64,000 nucleotides of DNA from Moringa oleifera (Eukaryota; Streptophyta; Magnoliopsida; Brassicales; Moringaceae). Below the pieces are notes generated by a model that was given only the letters and a program-made list of their open reading frames with translations, made no database searches and was not told the DNA's origin. The translations under genes and the position numbers were made by a program. The stretch is from positions 1,922,001-1,986,000 of the forward strand of contig JAJFZO010000645.1 in the NCBI GenBank assembly GCA_021397835.1. The letters run 5' to 3'. Shown here in pieces: positions 1-17,299 of the stretch (position 1 is the first letter of the stretch; each line of letters starts with the position of its first letter).

Positions 1-152
1 TTGCTCCTTCTTCAAAAGTGAATTTTTTCTTGTTTTTCTGTTACTTATTTCATTCTCTTCCATTTAATTCCTGTTCTTACTGCAAAAGGTTACTCAGTAG
101 TAAAGGAAAAGAAATATAATGATTATGATCTAATTAAAATTGTCTCTTTCAG

Positions 153-3100
153 GTCAGCAATGTTTTACGTGATGCTTTTAGTTCCGTGCCTTATGTACTC
201 TGTTTATTTTGGAGGGTTTCTTGTGCAATTTTTAATCGAGAAGATGGGTATGATGGGAGCAGTTCCACCCCCATATGGTTAGTGTTCTTGAAATTTTTTA
301 TCTTTTCTAATGTTAAAATTTTGATTCGGAAGATCGACATGATGGGTTTATTTTGAGGACTTGACCCTGTGGATGTCTTACCTGATAAACATGTGCTTTA
401 TCCATACTATTTGTTTAACTCTGGTTTCTAGTATTAAGATGGTCTTATTTAAATATTCCCAGAAAGGTTCCCTGCTATATGACCGATTATGTTGCAATAC
501 ATTGAAAATGGTCAATGTCTTTTGATTAACCATTGTATGTTGTAAATCTGCTAAGGAAATATTAAGTGTTTGATATCTGGTTGCAGGTTATTACCTTCCT
601 GACATTATCGTGGCAGCACTTGTTGGAATAACAACTGGGTGGTGTGTGGGCCCTCTAATACCTGTTTGTGGTCATTGGTTAGCCAAGTCATCAATCGGGC
701 AGTTCTTGCTTCATGTGAGCGTGCTCTGCATGGCGCTTTCATCACAGTTCTTTCCATACAGCAGAGACGCACCTAAGAGGGTTGTTTTCCAACATACGTT
801 TGTTACTACAGGTATTAGAGAAAGCTAGACTTATATACCGCCACCGCTTGATTGATCTATGATAACAAAGTAGACTCTCAAGAGCTTAAAAGAAATGGTT
901 GGGGGATGTGGAAATACTAAGAACATTTCTGATAATATATTGGAATTGCTAGACGAATTAAACTCGAACAATTAGACTGATACTAGTAATGTTCTAGGAA
1001 TCACATGTAAGAAGAAAGCATCACTCTCTATGGGGTTTGAAACTATTGATGCTCTTGCAAATATATCATTCATCCATATGAAAGAAGCTGATTTCGAAGT
1101 GTATGTAGGTCATCAACTGGTTAAACCCTAATGACAATTTATCTTGACCTTTAAAAAAGATTAATATGGACCACAGACATAGACTAGATAACATAGCCTA
1201 ATAAGAAAATTCTAAAGGGAACATAAATAACCTTACTAATTGGGCCAACAAAGATGAAAAAAAGCAATTGAAGAAACTAAATTTGCTGCTGTGAGCAGTT
1301 CTTTGCTGCAAGGCTATGAACTGTATTGATGCAGAATGGCTGAGAAAATAGCATGATAGTTTAGCTCAATTTTCATAAAAGCTCAAGTGTCAATTGCTCA
1401 ACAAATCAAAGCTTGAAGCTTGCTTAGCTGCCCTCTTTTTTCTCCTTTGTACATCTTAAAATTTGGCAGCTTAAAATCTGTAAATGTTCCCTTATATTGT
1501 CTCCTTAATAGCTACATTGTTGGAACTCTACCAAAGTTATAACGTCGTTAGATTTCTGTCTATGATGCCTTATTATGACCACAGTTTTCATGTTATAACA
1601 TTTGTAACACCAGCCTATTGTTGATTCATTAGAGTTTCAGTTTTCTTCAATGTAACTGTCTTGCTTGTGGGAATGACAGATGCAAATCAGATTATAGACT
1701 CCAGTTATGATTTTTCTGTGGTCGATTCAAACTCTCTAATGTTTGTTCTCAAGTATGCTCCTGAAGTGGCTAAGGAATTGAGTGTTAGTTCAGAGTTTTC
1801 TTTCAGAACAGCAAATATATCTCACCGAGAGACTTGGATGGTATGTGATTTTAAGTGGGAGGCCAACGTTTTGTCAAATTTGTTGTCCAAGAATGAAATT
1901 TCATCACTTTGTTTAAAGCTGTGAGCTATGTATCCTTGACATGGCTGGTTCCTCGTGTAACTGCCCTAATCTTCTTCTTATATCTCTACCTCCATATTTA
2001 AGGACTTCTCTTTCCACCGAAATGTTGTAATATATCATTCATGATATATCAATCTAAAAGTCAGAAAAGATATTGGTGAACACTAGTTCTCACAAACTGT
2101 TTCTTATGACAGGCACTTTTTCCAGTACCTTTTTTGTTCTCTAGAAGCTTGAAGTTCCCCGCTGGAAGTGACGAGGTTTTGAATCGATACAGAAAATTTC
2201 CCCATTTATCTAGTTATAAGCCCAATACACCATCTTGCAGGGGATGTCGGAGAGTTCATTTGGAACTTTCCTTAGGGTGAGTTGAATTTAATGCATATGC
2301 TCTTAACGGAATGAAGTTGATTGTATTTTTCTTTTTGTTCAATAATCTTAATGTGCTTCAGGCACATATTGTTATTTTATAGTATGCTGTGTTTATTTAT
2401 GAGGCTTTAGAGTTCAATAAATTTGTTTGAGGCATTTATCTATGGTTTTACATTTATGTTCCATTCAGCTCCTTAGAGGAGGTTTGGGTTACAGTCCTTA
2501 ACATCACTGGCCCTTTATCTAGTTGGTCATTTGCAGACGGCATACTTCCAGGTATACAAACATATATCCTATGTTCCGTCTCGGTTTGGTGTGTGCGTAT
2601 ATATATATTTCCTTATGGGATTTTACACTTCTGAAAATTTTTGCAGCTCCTGAAGCAGCTGAAGGTGGTCCGCCTTCATATATCCTTAGACTCAGTGGAG
2701 CCAGCCATGAAAACTGGACCTTTTGGTTAGAGGTAAAAGTTATCCATTTGGGAGATTATTTGCAATCTTCTCAAGGCATAATATGGTGACTGACCTTAAC
2801 TTCTTCTAACATATTCAAATTTATCAACTATGTTTTTCATTCTTCTCTTTTGTCGGAATAATGTGTCACCATAATTGCTAATTCCACAACTTTGATGATG
2901 CTCAAATAGTTCTATCGATATGCATAAAAATAGTTCATATCCATTTCTTCTAATGGATTTCAATTTTATACTGATTTGAATTATGCTTATCTTTTTGAAA
3001 AGAAGATAAAATGATATTTCTGCGATTTACTATGTTAGTCTGACAAATAATAAGTAAATAACATGCATTTTAATAATTTAATTTATTAAATTGTCACTGT

Positions 3101-3345
3101 GTTTCCATTTCTTTGATAAATCAGTGTAACTTGTTGATCCTTTACTAATTGGGGTTTGTTTTATTACATGATGCTTAGACTTTGACTTTGGCGGATTGCA
3201 GGCTAGCGACACTGGGGATTTGAGGGTTGATGTCGCTGTGCTAGATCAGGTTCTTGTGGAGAAAGCAAAGAAGTTGAAGGGCCTATTCCCAGACTGGGCA
3301 GATGTCACTGCTTATACTAGCTTTATTTCTAGCTATATCTTCTAA
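153..3345 (+). CDS. ERMP1: ER metallopeptidase 1-like (M28 family), 3' part of gene
   Basis: This is the C-terminal 328 residues of an ERMP1-like protein, a multi-pass endoplasmic reticulum membrane protein with an N-terminal M28 zinc peptidase domain that lies outside the window. I read seven exons: 153-277, 587-811, 1680-1840, 2113-2276, 2469-2551, 2647-2732 and 3202-3345, all with AG/GT borders and a continuous frame to the TAA at 3343-3345. The first two exons encode hydrophobic membrane segments around YYLPDIIVAALVG and QFLLHVSVLC. The later exons encode the lumenal tail with SSYDFSVVDSNS, APEVAKEL and HENWTFWLEASDTG, which I recognise from plant ERMP1-like proteins. Bases 1-152 are the end of an upstream intron. 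The intron at 812-1679 is long and shows nothing else. The gene looks intact. Family assignment is from memory of the conserved C-terminal blocks; the catalytic residues cannot be checked here. Confidence 0.88.
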
Positions 3346-3945
3346 TTTTTTGTCCCCTTGCCTTTGTAACCCTGCATTGATTTAAAGATTAGCATTGTAC
3401 TACAGTGGTTTGTAACATAATTTATTAACCCACTAATAGTATTTATATTTTGGATGTTTTCACAAATTGGGATTTAATAAAATATTGTATTAAAGAGATA
3501 CTTTTTGCAACATTTCAATGACATTTTCATCAATTGGAGATCGAATGTATATGTAGTTTTTGAATTAAAATGATAGTTATTATTTTTTACATTTAATCAA
3601 ATCAAAATCAATTTTTTTATAATTATAGTATATAAAATCAATTTTTAATAATTATAATATATATTATTTTTTAATTATTTTATCATGATGAAGTAATGAA
3701 AAGTTGAAAATTTAATGATTAATTATTGTATTTTAAATTTAAAAATTAAAAGTAAATTTAATAGTTTTGGAGATCTGAAATTTGAAGCTCACTTGTACTT
3801 TTTTTTAAAATGGAAAGCATAACGTTTATTTTATTGGGGAATGTAGATTACATAATTCATTTGGCAAGCATTATTATCATTTTTTTTTTCTTATGGACAA
3901 TTTGATGGGCGAGCTTGTTTGCTTTCATCTGCTTTTTTATTAATA
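3346..3945. other. ERMP1 3' UTR and AT-rich spacer
   Basis: About 600 bp downstream of the ERMP1 stop codon. The first 100 bp or so should be 3' UTR. The rest is very AT-rich with short poly-A and poly-T runs and holds no coding signal I can support. The T-rich stretch near 3880-3890 could be the poly-A tail of the minus-strand LINE that begins just after, but no target duplication was confirmed. Confidence 0.5.
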
Positions 3946-3948
3946 TAT

Positions 3949-6900
3949 TTATAGGATCAAGGCATCTACACATAATGTCTCTTCGTCTTGATAAATCTCC
4001 TTGATAGCTTGAAAATAATCACTTTTAATTTTAATCCGTTTATCTATATAATTAAGTGCCTTCTGCAACCTAAATTGGATAGCCAACATCTCACTATGTA
4101 AGGGTGACAAAACCCCATTAATTGTTGTAAAAGTGCATAGTATTATATGATCGCTAAAATCCCTCACAACCACGCCGAATTTGGCTTGGTTGTTAAAGTC
4201 ATAAGCAACATCAGTAATTATTTCGAGGGTTTCGGGATGTCGACAGTGACCATCTAGGGTAAGCAGTTAGCTCTGCATGTTTATCCTTCAATGTTGTAAA
4301 TTCTTGTAGCATTCTTTTAACCTCGAAGGATAAGATGCACATCTAATCGTGGTAGGTTTTGTTGCAGTTCATCCATATGCATTTGTAAACTATAAAGAAA
4401 AGTCTAACATATTTCATTTCATCATCTGATCTAACAACATTATTCATGTATCACCCATTAGGCTCCACCTAGCTAGCCATTGACTCATACCAAACCTGGT
4501 TGCCTCCCATACTTGTTGGTTAAAAGGACATGTAAATGGTATATGAGAGAGCGACTCTTTTATTGTAGGGCAAATACAATATCTATTTGTTCTCTGTATG
4601 CCTTTGTTTTGAATCGTTTCCATTGTAAGCAAAATTTCATGGAGCATTTTTCATCGAAAGTTTTGAACTTTAAGAGGGAGAGCAATCTACCACAGCGTTC
4701 ACCATTTCTTGTCTCTAGTTTTTATCATAGGTTGTTCCCTCTGTAATAAAGATCGTGCAGTATAGTAACAGAATTTGACGATATATACATAGCCCTTGTT
4801 ACCTCTCTAGATGAGTTTATCATTTATCGATCTCTTGCTCAAAGGTATGCTCATAATCATAGATGAGTCTACTTAGTTAAACAGCACTGTGGTCACCTTA
4901 GGTAGCCATTGTCTAAATTTTTAATCAATTAGAGTGTTGATAGTTCTCAGACTAGGTTGTATAGTTCTTGGTTTCACAGGTCGATAGTTTGACCCCGTAG
5001 GCAACCATTTATCTTGCCATATATCAATAATTTCTCCATTTCCTATCTTCATTTGCACCTATGATTTATCACTGCTTTTCCATGCACCAAACTATTCCAA
5101 ACGTAGGAGTCACGTGATAAATATAGCACTATGTGTGGTTCAGAGTAAGGGAAAATACATCCTCTTTAGAACTTTGTAATAGAGAGATGTTTCATCTTAG
5201 ATGATCCACCATTACTGTTTTGCTAATAATGCCATATTGAAAGTCTCCAAGTCTCAAACACCTATTCTCTCATTGTATTTGGATACATAAAATTGATCCC
5301 ATTATTTTCAATGTAGCTTTCTTTTTGATCCTCTTCCCCCCATTAATACTTAACCATCAACATATTTAGTTAGTGAAGAAACTGTCTCCGTAATATAAAG
5401 TAGCTCATGATGTATGATGGTATGGCCTGCATAATGAATTTGATAAGCACCCTACTACCAGCTTGGGACAGAAGTCTTCCTTCTCATGTGGCAATTCTGT
5501 CTCTAATTCAATCAGCTGCTCTCCTCATCTCCTTTTATTTACTTCTCTCATTAAGCAAGAGAAAGCCCAAATAATATTCATTTGAGAGAGATTTATGAAT
5601 ACCCAAGATCTGTTTCATCTCATTTTAAGTTGCCTTTAGTGTATTGAAGGATTTGTTTAGATAAATTACTTGTCCATAGGTTTTCTCATATTGTTGGAGG
5701 ATGTTAAGTATAATTAAGCATTCTACTTGCTTTGCCTTGTAAAGGCTGTTATTAAAAAAAAAAGTGTGAAATTTTTAGCCCTTTATTTCCCATTGTTACT
5801 CCATGCAATACCCTTTGAGTTATGGCTTCCTTGATTAAAGAGGATAGGCCTTCACTATAGAGTATAAACAGATAAGGAGATAGAGGTTATCCTATCATAG
5901 ACCCTCATAAAGCTTAACTTAATTTGGAGGTTTACCATTGATTGGCACCGAATAGATTACTGATGATACTCACTATTTGATCATGGATACCTACTTTTTT
6001 GAGAAACCAACTGTTTTACATCACATTCTTTAAAGAAAAAAGTCGCTCTGCTCTATTATAAGCTCTAATTATATCCAATTTTAAAGCTAAATTTTTAGAT
6101 GCACCTTCATATTTATTCTTATTGTATAGAGTGTTTCATGAGCAACCATGACATTATTGTGTATTATTCTTTCTCTTATAAAGCCTACTTTGTTGACATT
6201 GATTAGTGTAAGTAGTACTAGTTTCATCCTATTTGCTAGGACTTTAGATATGATTTTATAAACTATATTGCATAAGCTTATAGGACGATAATATTTGGAT
6301 ATGGATGAATTCTTGACTTTTAGAATTAAAGCATTGTAGGTCAGGTTGATGCAATGAATCATTATCATTTAGAAACTTTAAGGCAATGTATATGATTTTC
6401 TTGTCCACCACCTCCTAATTTCTCTAGAAGAAAAAAACATTCAATACATCCACCTTAAAGCTTTGTAGGGACTTAATTGCTTAACAGCAACCTTTACTTC
6501 AATCTCAGTAAATCTTTTATTTAATGAGGTTTTCATGATCCTATTTAATTTGTCAATGATAGTTTTACATATTGCATCACCTTTAGAAGGGTTTAGAAGA
6601 GAAGAATAAGTCAAAAAAAATATTGGTAAAAAACCTCATGTACTTGATTTTTAGCTTGCATCCAGTTCCCGTTGGAGTCCCATATGCCAATTATGTTATT
6701 ATGTCTGTTTCTTTTTGAAGCCATAGCATGAAAGAACTTGGTAGTTTAATCTCTCTCTCTAAGGTAATTGTGGTGGGACCATTGTCTCTACATTAATTCT
6801 TCTCTATGCAATAACTCATTAAGCTTTTATTTACATTATTCCATACCATTCACTAGCATTTCTGCTCCTCTTATAGTTAGCAATTGGTTCAATTGGTTTT

Positions 6901-7237
6901 GATACTGTTTAATCTAATTTGAGAATGGCCAAGTTAGTTTTGCACTGCTTTATTTTGACATGTAATTCATAAATGATGGTTGCTTGAAAAACACACCAAC
7001 TCTCATAAAGGACTTGTTCAAACCCTGTGTATGTTATCTACATATTCTTAAACCAAAATATTTTTTTGGGAATATAGCCAACCATGTTTGATTAACAAGA
7101 CCTTTATCTAATCTCTTTTGAATTAATTGATCTCTAATGCCTCTAGACCAAATAAATTTTGATTTGGAAAAAGATATCGATGTTAGCTCACAATTTGTAA
7201 TGGCTTGAACAAAAGCCTCGATCATGTAAAGAGACAA
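3949..7237 (-). pseudogene. LINE ORF2 remnant: endonuclease, reverse transcriptase, zf-RVT, RNase H
   Basis: Fragments of one polyprotein in order on the minus strand. At 7237-7034 an endonuclease end reads FIWSRG...IQKRLDKGLVNQTW. At 6368-6087 the reverse transcriptase fingers read YRPISLCNIVYKIISKVLANRMK and then GFIRERIIHNN, a hallmark of plant LINEs. From about 6090 to 5820, in broken frames, remnants of KAYDRVEW, VGFS, VSSV and EGLSSLI are visible. At 4647-4444 is a zinc-binding tail (ICPTIKESLSHIPFTCPF), and at 4173-3949 an RNase H-like piece (VVRDFSDHI, SEMLAIQFRLQKAL, KSDYFQAIKEI). Many stop codons interrupt it. In the family this protein nicks the target and copies the element RNA; here it is not functional. 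Confidence 0.82.
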
Positions 7238-7942
7238 GGATTACTAATTCTTTTCTTCTCTTATGCCATTATCTTGTTGAAATCTCTGGCACATAAGCAC
7301 AACAGCAATGCTCAAGAGTATAGTGCTCTGAAGTAACTCTATGACAGGGTTCCCATAGAACCTTGTAAATCTTCGTAGTTGTTCTCAATTTCCATTACAA
7401 ACCTATACATCTATATGAGCCTTAAAGAAACTCTGGATCCGAGTATTTAAATCAGTTTTCTAAAGTAAAGCAATTCCTTCGTTTCATCACTCATAATTCA
7501 CAGTGAAGCATGCATCGAAACTCGATTTTGTATGTAGCCTCTCCATCTTAGATTTCTTACTTTTCATTTCACTAAAAAAAAAAAAAAAGCAATTAGGGTG
7601 GCTTGGTGATGTGGAATGAAGTTATTTAGCTCCATCAATCCCTCTACAATTCCACATTAGATAACCAATGACATTTACTGGGGCTGGTCTTTCCTAGCCT
7701 CCACTATGCATTTAGATTTGGACTCTATGGATACCCCAAAGAATATTGTTGCCTCTTCGTATTGGTCTCATCCTCTTCTCTACTAGTGTCTATCTCATTT
7801 TGGTTTCGTTTCTGATTGCATATAATTTGTGGGATCTCTGATATAGGATTACCTTTGCCTTAATTAATTATTTTCATTTAATATTAGACCCTTTCTGTGA
7901 CTCGACGAGCCTTCCTCCAAATACAGCTAAGAAATCTTTAGA

Positions 7943-8335
7943 GATAGGATTTGTGATTCCCTTAGCTATACATGTAGTGGGTCTAAATCCCATGTACATC
8001 CACCTATTTTTTGTTTGTCTTCATTATTGATGTTGAATTCTCCTCTATTACATCAACTATCATCCGAAAATCTAGGTGTTGTCTTTCTATGAAATTGTTA
8101 CTATACAACATGGATTAAACATAAGATTTATGGAGGAGAATTCCACGCCAATCATGCAGACAAACCATATTAAAGATAAGATTTATGGTTCCCTCAGCTA
8201 TATGGTAGGTCCCAATCCCATTAATGTTCACTCATTTCTAGTCTGTTTGCATGATTGGCGTTGAATTCTCCTCCATTACATCAATTATCGCTTGAGAATT
8301 TGATTGTTGCCTTTTTGTGAATTTGTAACCATCTA
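7943..8335. repeat. Diverged tandem duplication inside the LINE remnant
   Basis: Segment 7943-8105 is repeated at about 8175-8335 with an offset of 228-232 bp and scattered substitutions. Shared landmarks are TTCCCT(T/C)AGCTATA, GTTGAATTCTCCTC and TTACATCAA(C/T)TATC. It falls between the ORF1-like and endonuclease-like pieces, so it probably arose in the element or after its insertion. Confidence 0.7.
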
Positions 8336-8733
8336 TACTATATAGACTGGTGGAATTACTGAGAAACTTTAATCCCTCCTTAATTCTCATCATTGATTAT
8401 GCTTATAAAGGATCATTAGGCCTCAATTCCTGCCTGAATTCTCGATCAACATTAATATTTTGAATACCTTATCGGAACGCTGCTTATTGATTAATTCTCT
8501 CATCGGAATAAGGATCCGACTATTAATGATGGTGGTCGATTTGAAAGGAGAAGGTGATCCTCATACTTTTATCCATCCAAATTCTCTTTATTAGTGTCAT
8601 CTTTCTTTCTGTAGTTGAGGTGCAACATTACACTTTAATATTAGTGATCCAATAAACCACATATATGGAAAATGTCCAACAATGATTCATAATGATAATA
8701 CATCAAGGTCTTCCTTCCATCTTTTTGGAGTAG

Positions 8734-8922
8734 TCAATTGCACCTTTGTAAAGGCTTGTGAAGATTAACCCCAACATGAACCCTTAAGCATCTACCAAAT
8801 GTGGTGTTGTTTTCAACCATTTTTACTTCCAAAATCTCCCGATTCTTTCTTCTAATACCATCCCAATATTTCCAGTCATATAAACCAAAGGTAACCCGTG
8901 AATCTAAACATAAAACAGACAA
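8734..8922 (-). pseudogene. LINE ORF1 remnant (DUF4283-like)
   Basis: This 62-residue open stretch carries CLRVHVGVNLHKPLQR, which matches the LRI+V+++V+KPL+R block at the end of the DUF4283 domain in the first ORF of plant LINEs. Neighbouring frames on both sides are broken. It lies upstream (minus-strand sense) of the endonuclease and reverse transcriptase remnants, as expected for ORF1. Confidence 0.62.
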
Positions 8923-9479
8923 TATTCAAACTTGAACTTGTTTAGGGTGGCAGCTCCATTAAAATCTTGTAGAGTGATCAGTGATTTGTTCAAAATCCAT
9001 GGCTTCTTACTTGGCACCCAATCTTTCTCTTGAGGATCCTCAAATATGAAAATGTGGAGTCATTCACCAACCTCACTGATATTGCGATCACCTAACAATC
9101 TCCATGCATTAGAGAGGACTCTTTTCATGACCTCCAGATTATATGTTCTATTTTAGGCTTTTCCCTAACAAGTAGTGCTTCCTTTTCTCCATGGATGCAG
9201 TAACAATTCATCATTTACCCAAATACATCCTTGTTCTTCCTTTGTTAACCAAAAATTGTTCTATAATAGTTCCATACCTTTATACATTTTGTATCTTCAC
9301 CCTACCTAAAGTGCTTCTCTTCTTCTAGTTTGTCTAGGTTAAGACGAACTCTGAGACAAAGCACTAGGATATAACTTGAAAAGATCAAGATGAAAACCGT
9401 ACTGAAAATATCTTCAGATAGTAATCTACCCTCATTGGAAAAAGCTCTCAAAAAAGGAAAAGAATAAGAGCGATGTTTA

Positions 9480-10100
9480 ACTCACTTACATGTTTTTCTC
9501 ATCAATGACTTGAAATTTTAAATTTTTTTTAATTATTAATGATATATAAATAGTATTTATTTAATTTAAAACACATAATTCATATAATTAGTAATTAAAT
9601 TTATTTTATATTTATAATTTATGATAAAATTTTAAATTTTACTTTCTTCTTAATCAAATTCTCATTTTCAAAATTAATTCAAATCAATTTTAATTTTGAT
9701 TTTGTTTAAATTAGGTTTTAATTCAAAACAATTATAAAAAATTAATGATATTTTTATAATTTAAATACTTAAAAATTATTTAAATAGATTCAGATCACTT
9801 TAATTTTATCTCTCAATTTTGAATATTTTTAATTAATAAATATTTAATTTTGCAAAATTTTTTAATAACATAAATTGAAAATATTTATAATATTCAAAAA
9901 AATTTAAAATTTTTTAAGTGATAATTTAAGTATAATTTAAATTTTTTAAATAAAATTTTATTGAGATTAATATAATAAAACTTATTTAGATAATTTTCAA
10001 ATGAAAATTTAATTAAAAATAAAATTAATTTTTAAATGACATTTATTTATTTATTCATTTCTTTCCTAAATAACACATGTAATAACCAATGTAATAGGTG
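9480..10100. other. AT-rich spacer upstream of RPL17
   Basis: About 600 bp of extreme AT content with many short A and T runs and no coding signal. It separates the LINE from the RPL17 promoter. Similar AT-rich blocks occur at 15.7-17.0, 24.4-25.5 and 42.7-43.9 kb. Confidence 0.6.
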
Positions 10101-10110
10101 AACATTTAAA

Positions 10111-10187
10111 TGGGCTCCCCGTGAAGCCCGACCCGATTGGAGACTTTACGAGGATTAGGGTTTCGTATTCCCGGCTCTATAAAATAA
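10111..10187 (+). promoter_or_regulatory. RPL17 promoter elements: site II, telo-box, TATA
   Basis: TGGGCT at 10111-10116 and its inverted form AGCCCG at 10125-10130 resemble site II motifs. TAGGGTTT at 10156-10163 is a telo-box in reverse orientation. TATAAAATAA at 10178-10187 is a TATA box about 100 bp before the start codon. Site II plus telo-box is the known signature of plant ribosomal protein promoters, so this fits the gene downstream. Confidence 0.75.
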
Positions 10188-10280
10188 AAGCATTCTCTAT
10201 CTCAACTTGCCTCTTCTGCTGTTAAAAAGAACCTAGGGCAGGAATCTAATCTCACTGTGAGGCAGAAGCAGTCAGCCGCC

Positions 10281-15353
<5,073 letters not shown>

Positions 15354-15659
15354 TCTACCGTCTTAATTCCAGTTGGTTAAGAAGTGCATTTTGCCTCTGT
15401 TGTACCCTTTGAAAGGAGGGAATTTTGCTGATTTTTCACATAGAATGAGCTGTTTAGATGTAATGGATGGTTTATTGTTTGTTTATTTCCAACAATGTTT
15501 GGTTCACTGTCCTATGATATTTTTGTTGGATTTTTCCGGACTTAAGCTTACCTCTGCTCAGAAACTCCATGTGGAGTTGGTTTGCACTTATATTATGGAG
15601 ACCCTGCACAGTACAATTCTTGTCTTGTGAGTGCTATTACTTTTGCTATTGGTGGAATG

Positions 15660-17000
15660 GACCATGTTGGTTTTTATTAGGAGGATAAAAGGTTTCTTTA
15701 AATAATTTACGATGATAATAAAAATAAATAAAGATATTAATTATTTATTATATTAGATTGTTATTTATTAATATTTTTTTATAAATATCATTTAAAATTT
15801 TAAGTTTTGTTATTTTTAATTAAATTTTAGTTTTAAAATTTATTTAAATAAAATTTGATTTATTGATTTTATTTAAATTAAGGTTTGATTTAAAATGATT
15901 ATCTAAAATTTATGATTTTTTATTATTAAAAATTATTTAAATAAATCTTACATTTTATTTTTTAAAATTTAAATTTTTTAATTAATCAATTATTTTTTTA
16001 TAAATTTTTAAAATTTTTGATAGGATTTTTTATTAAAAATATTTTTGTTATTTAAAAATTTTGAATTTTTTTATGATGATAGTTTAAATATTTTATTATA
16101 TTTATAAAAAATTATACATTAAAATTATTTTAAAATATTTTTAATTTAAATATTTAAATATTTAAAATTTTTAATAAAATTTAATTTAAATAAAATTCAA
16201 ATGTTAAGATTTGTTTAAATTAAAAAAAGATAAAATTTTAAATTTTAAATGATATTTATTACTTGTTTATAAGTTTAGTATAGATGAGTTGGGTAGCAGA
16301 TTATGGTTTGATGTCATATCCTAGCCAAAAGTAAGAATTACATCTTTTATGAAGTAATTTTAACCTTGCTTAAATTAGAAAAAGCAATAGAAAGTCTAGA
16401 CTGAATCCAAAGGGTTGACTGACGAATTGACCAATGAAGTAGCTAGCAGCAGCAGAATAATACAGATTCAGATCATAATATGAAATGTGATTAAATTAAG
16501 AGAAAAAAATCCAAAAAAAATTAATTCTAGTTTGGTTCAATATGAAATTATTTTTAAAAATCAGTACAAATTAAATAAAAAATTTGAATTTTAACGTTTC
16601 CCCTCCAAAAATGAAATTTCCAGGCATAGAATCCACTGTCTTGTAGATCCCCTCTTTTCACTGTGATTTGTTGGGATCAAAATAGCACAAAGTTAATCCA
16701 TACCAAGGCCTGTTTGATGGTGTTTCATTTTTAATTTTGTTTTTAAAAATTATTTTAAAAAATACATTTTATAAATTATTTCATAATATTATTTTTAAAA
16801 TAATATATTTAAATTTTTTAAAGTGATTGGTAATTATAATAATATCATTAATAATTTTTTTTTGTAAAAATTAAAAAAGAATAAACATAATTTTAAGATG
16901 TTTTTTATTTTTCATCTGAAAAATTAAAAATTAAAATATTTTTGAAATCAATTTTCACAAAAATAATTTTATAAATTATTTTTTTATTTAAAAAAAAACT
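15660..17000. other. AT-rich intergenic spacer
   Basis: Downstream of the RPL17 3' UTR there is about 1.3 kb of very AT-rich DNA. A slightly less AT-rich window at 16270-16480 and another at 16600-16730 show no recognisable gene or repeat. Nothing coding is supported here. Confidence 0.55.
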
Positions 17001-17059
17001 GTTTGTAAAATAGGGCTCAAACTGCCCAAATCTCATGAGGACGGAGTCGGCAGTTGTCA

Positions 17060-17110
17060 ATCCCACATCGGACGGCGTGAATAGAGTGAGAGGTATGCTT
17101 TCTATAAAAA
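17060..17110 (+). promoter_or_regulatory. snRNA promoter: USE and TATA box
   Basis: ATCCCACATCG at 17060-17070 is a perfect plant upstream sequence element, followed by TATAAAAA at 17103-17110. The 32-nt gap between them is the longer spacing known for RNA polymerase II snRNA genes in plants (polymerase III genes have it about 10 nt shorter). The TATA box is about 31 nt before the mapped U4 start. Confidence 0.9.
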
Positions 17111-17133
17111 CAGTGGCAAACAACATGTCAGAT

Positions 17134-17284
17134 ATCTTTGCGCTTGGGGCAATGACGCAGCTAGTGAGGTTCTAACCGAGGCGCGTCTATTGCTGGTTGA
17201 AAACTATTTCCAAACCCCCTCTTTGGCCTTGGCTCTGCTCAGGGCCATCGAGAATTTCTGGAAGGGCTCCCTCCGGGTTCAAGC
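17134..17284 (+). ncRNA. U4: U4 spliceosomal snRNA
   Basis: The RNA begins ATCTTTGCGCTTGGGGCAAT, the U6-pairing stem II region of plant U4. A 5' stem-loop follows with the kink-turn pair GTGAGG and CCGAGG that binds the 15.5K/Snu13 protein. Next come GCGCGTCTATTGCTGGTTGA and AAAACTATTTCCAAACCCCC, a central stem-loop (GGCCTTGGC and GGGCCATCGAG), a Sm-like site AATTTCTGG and a short 3' hairpin. ACAATTAGTTCGAA at about 17288-17301 is close to the plant snRNA 3' processing box. Promoter signals sit at the right distances, so this looks like an active gene rather than a retro-copy. The 3' end is approximate. In the cell U4 chaperones U6 in the tri-snRNP. Confidence 0.93.
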
Positions 17285-17299
17285 CCTACAATTAGTTCG

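Larger units (their letters stand above)
3949..9100 (-). mobile_element. Decayed non-LTR retrotransposon (plant LINE)
   Basis: Reading the minus strand from high to low coordinates gives the order of a plant L1-like LINE. An ORF1 gag-like piece lies near 8922-8734, an endonuclease tail near 7237-7034, a reverse transcriptase core near 6368-5820, a zinc-binding reverse transcriptase tail near 4647-4444, and an RNase H-like tail near 4173-3949. Every piece is broken by stops and frameshifts, so the element is long dead. The 5' end is uncertain and may reach 9470, where composition changes to very AT-rich. No target-site duplication was found by eye. Confidence 0.85.

Noticed and set aside
17270..17290. 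tRNA T-arm-like GGGTTCAAGCCC
   Set aside because: It is the 3' end of U4 and its flank; no acceptor stem, D-arm or anticodon arm is present.
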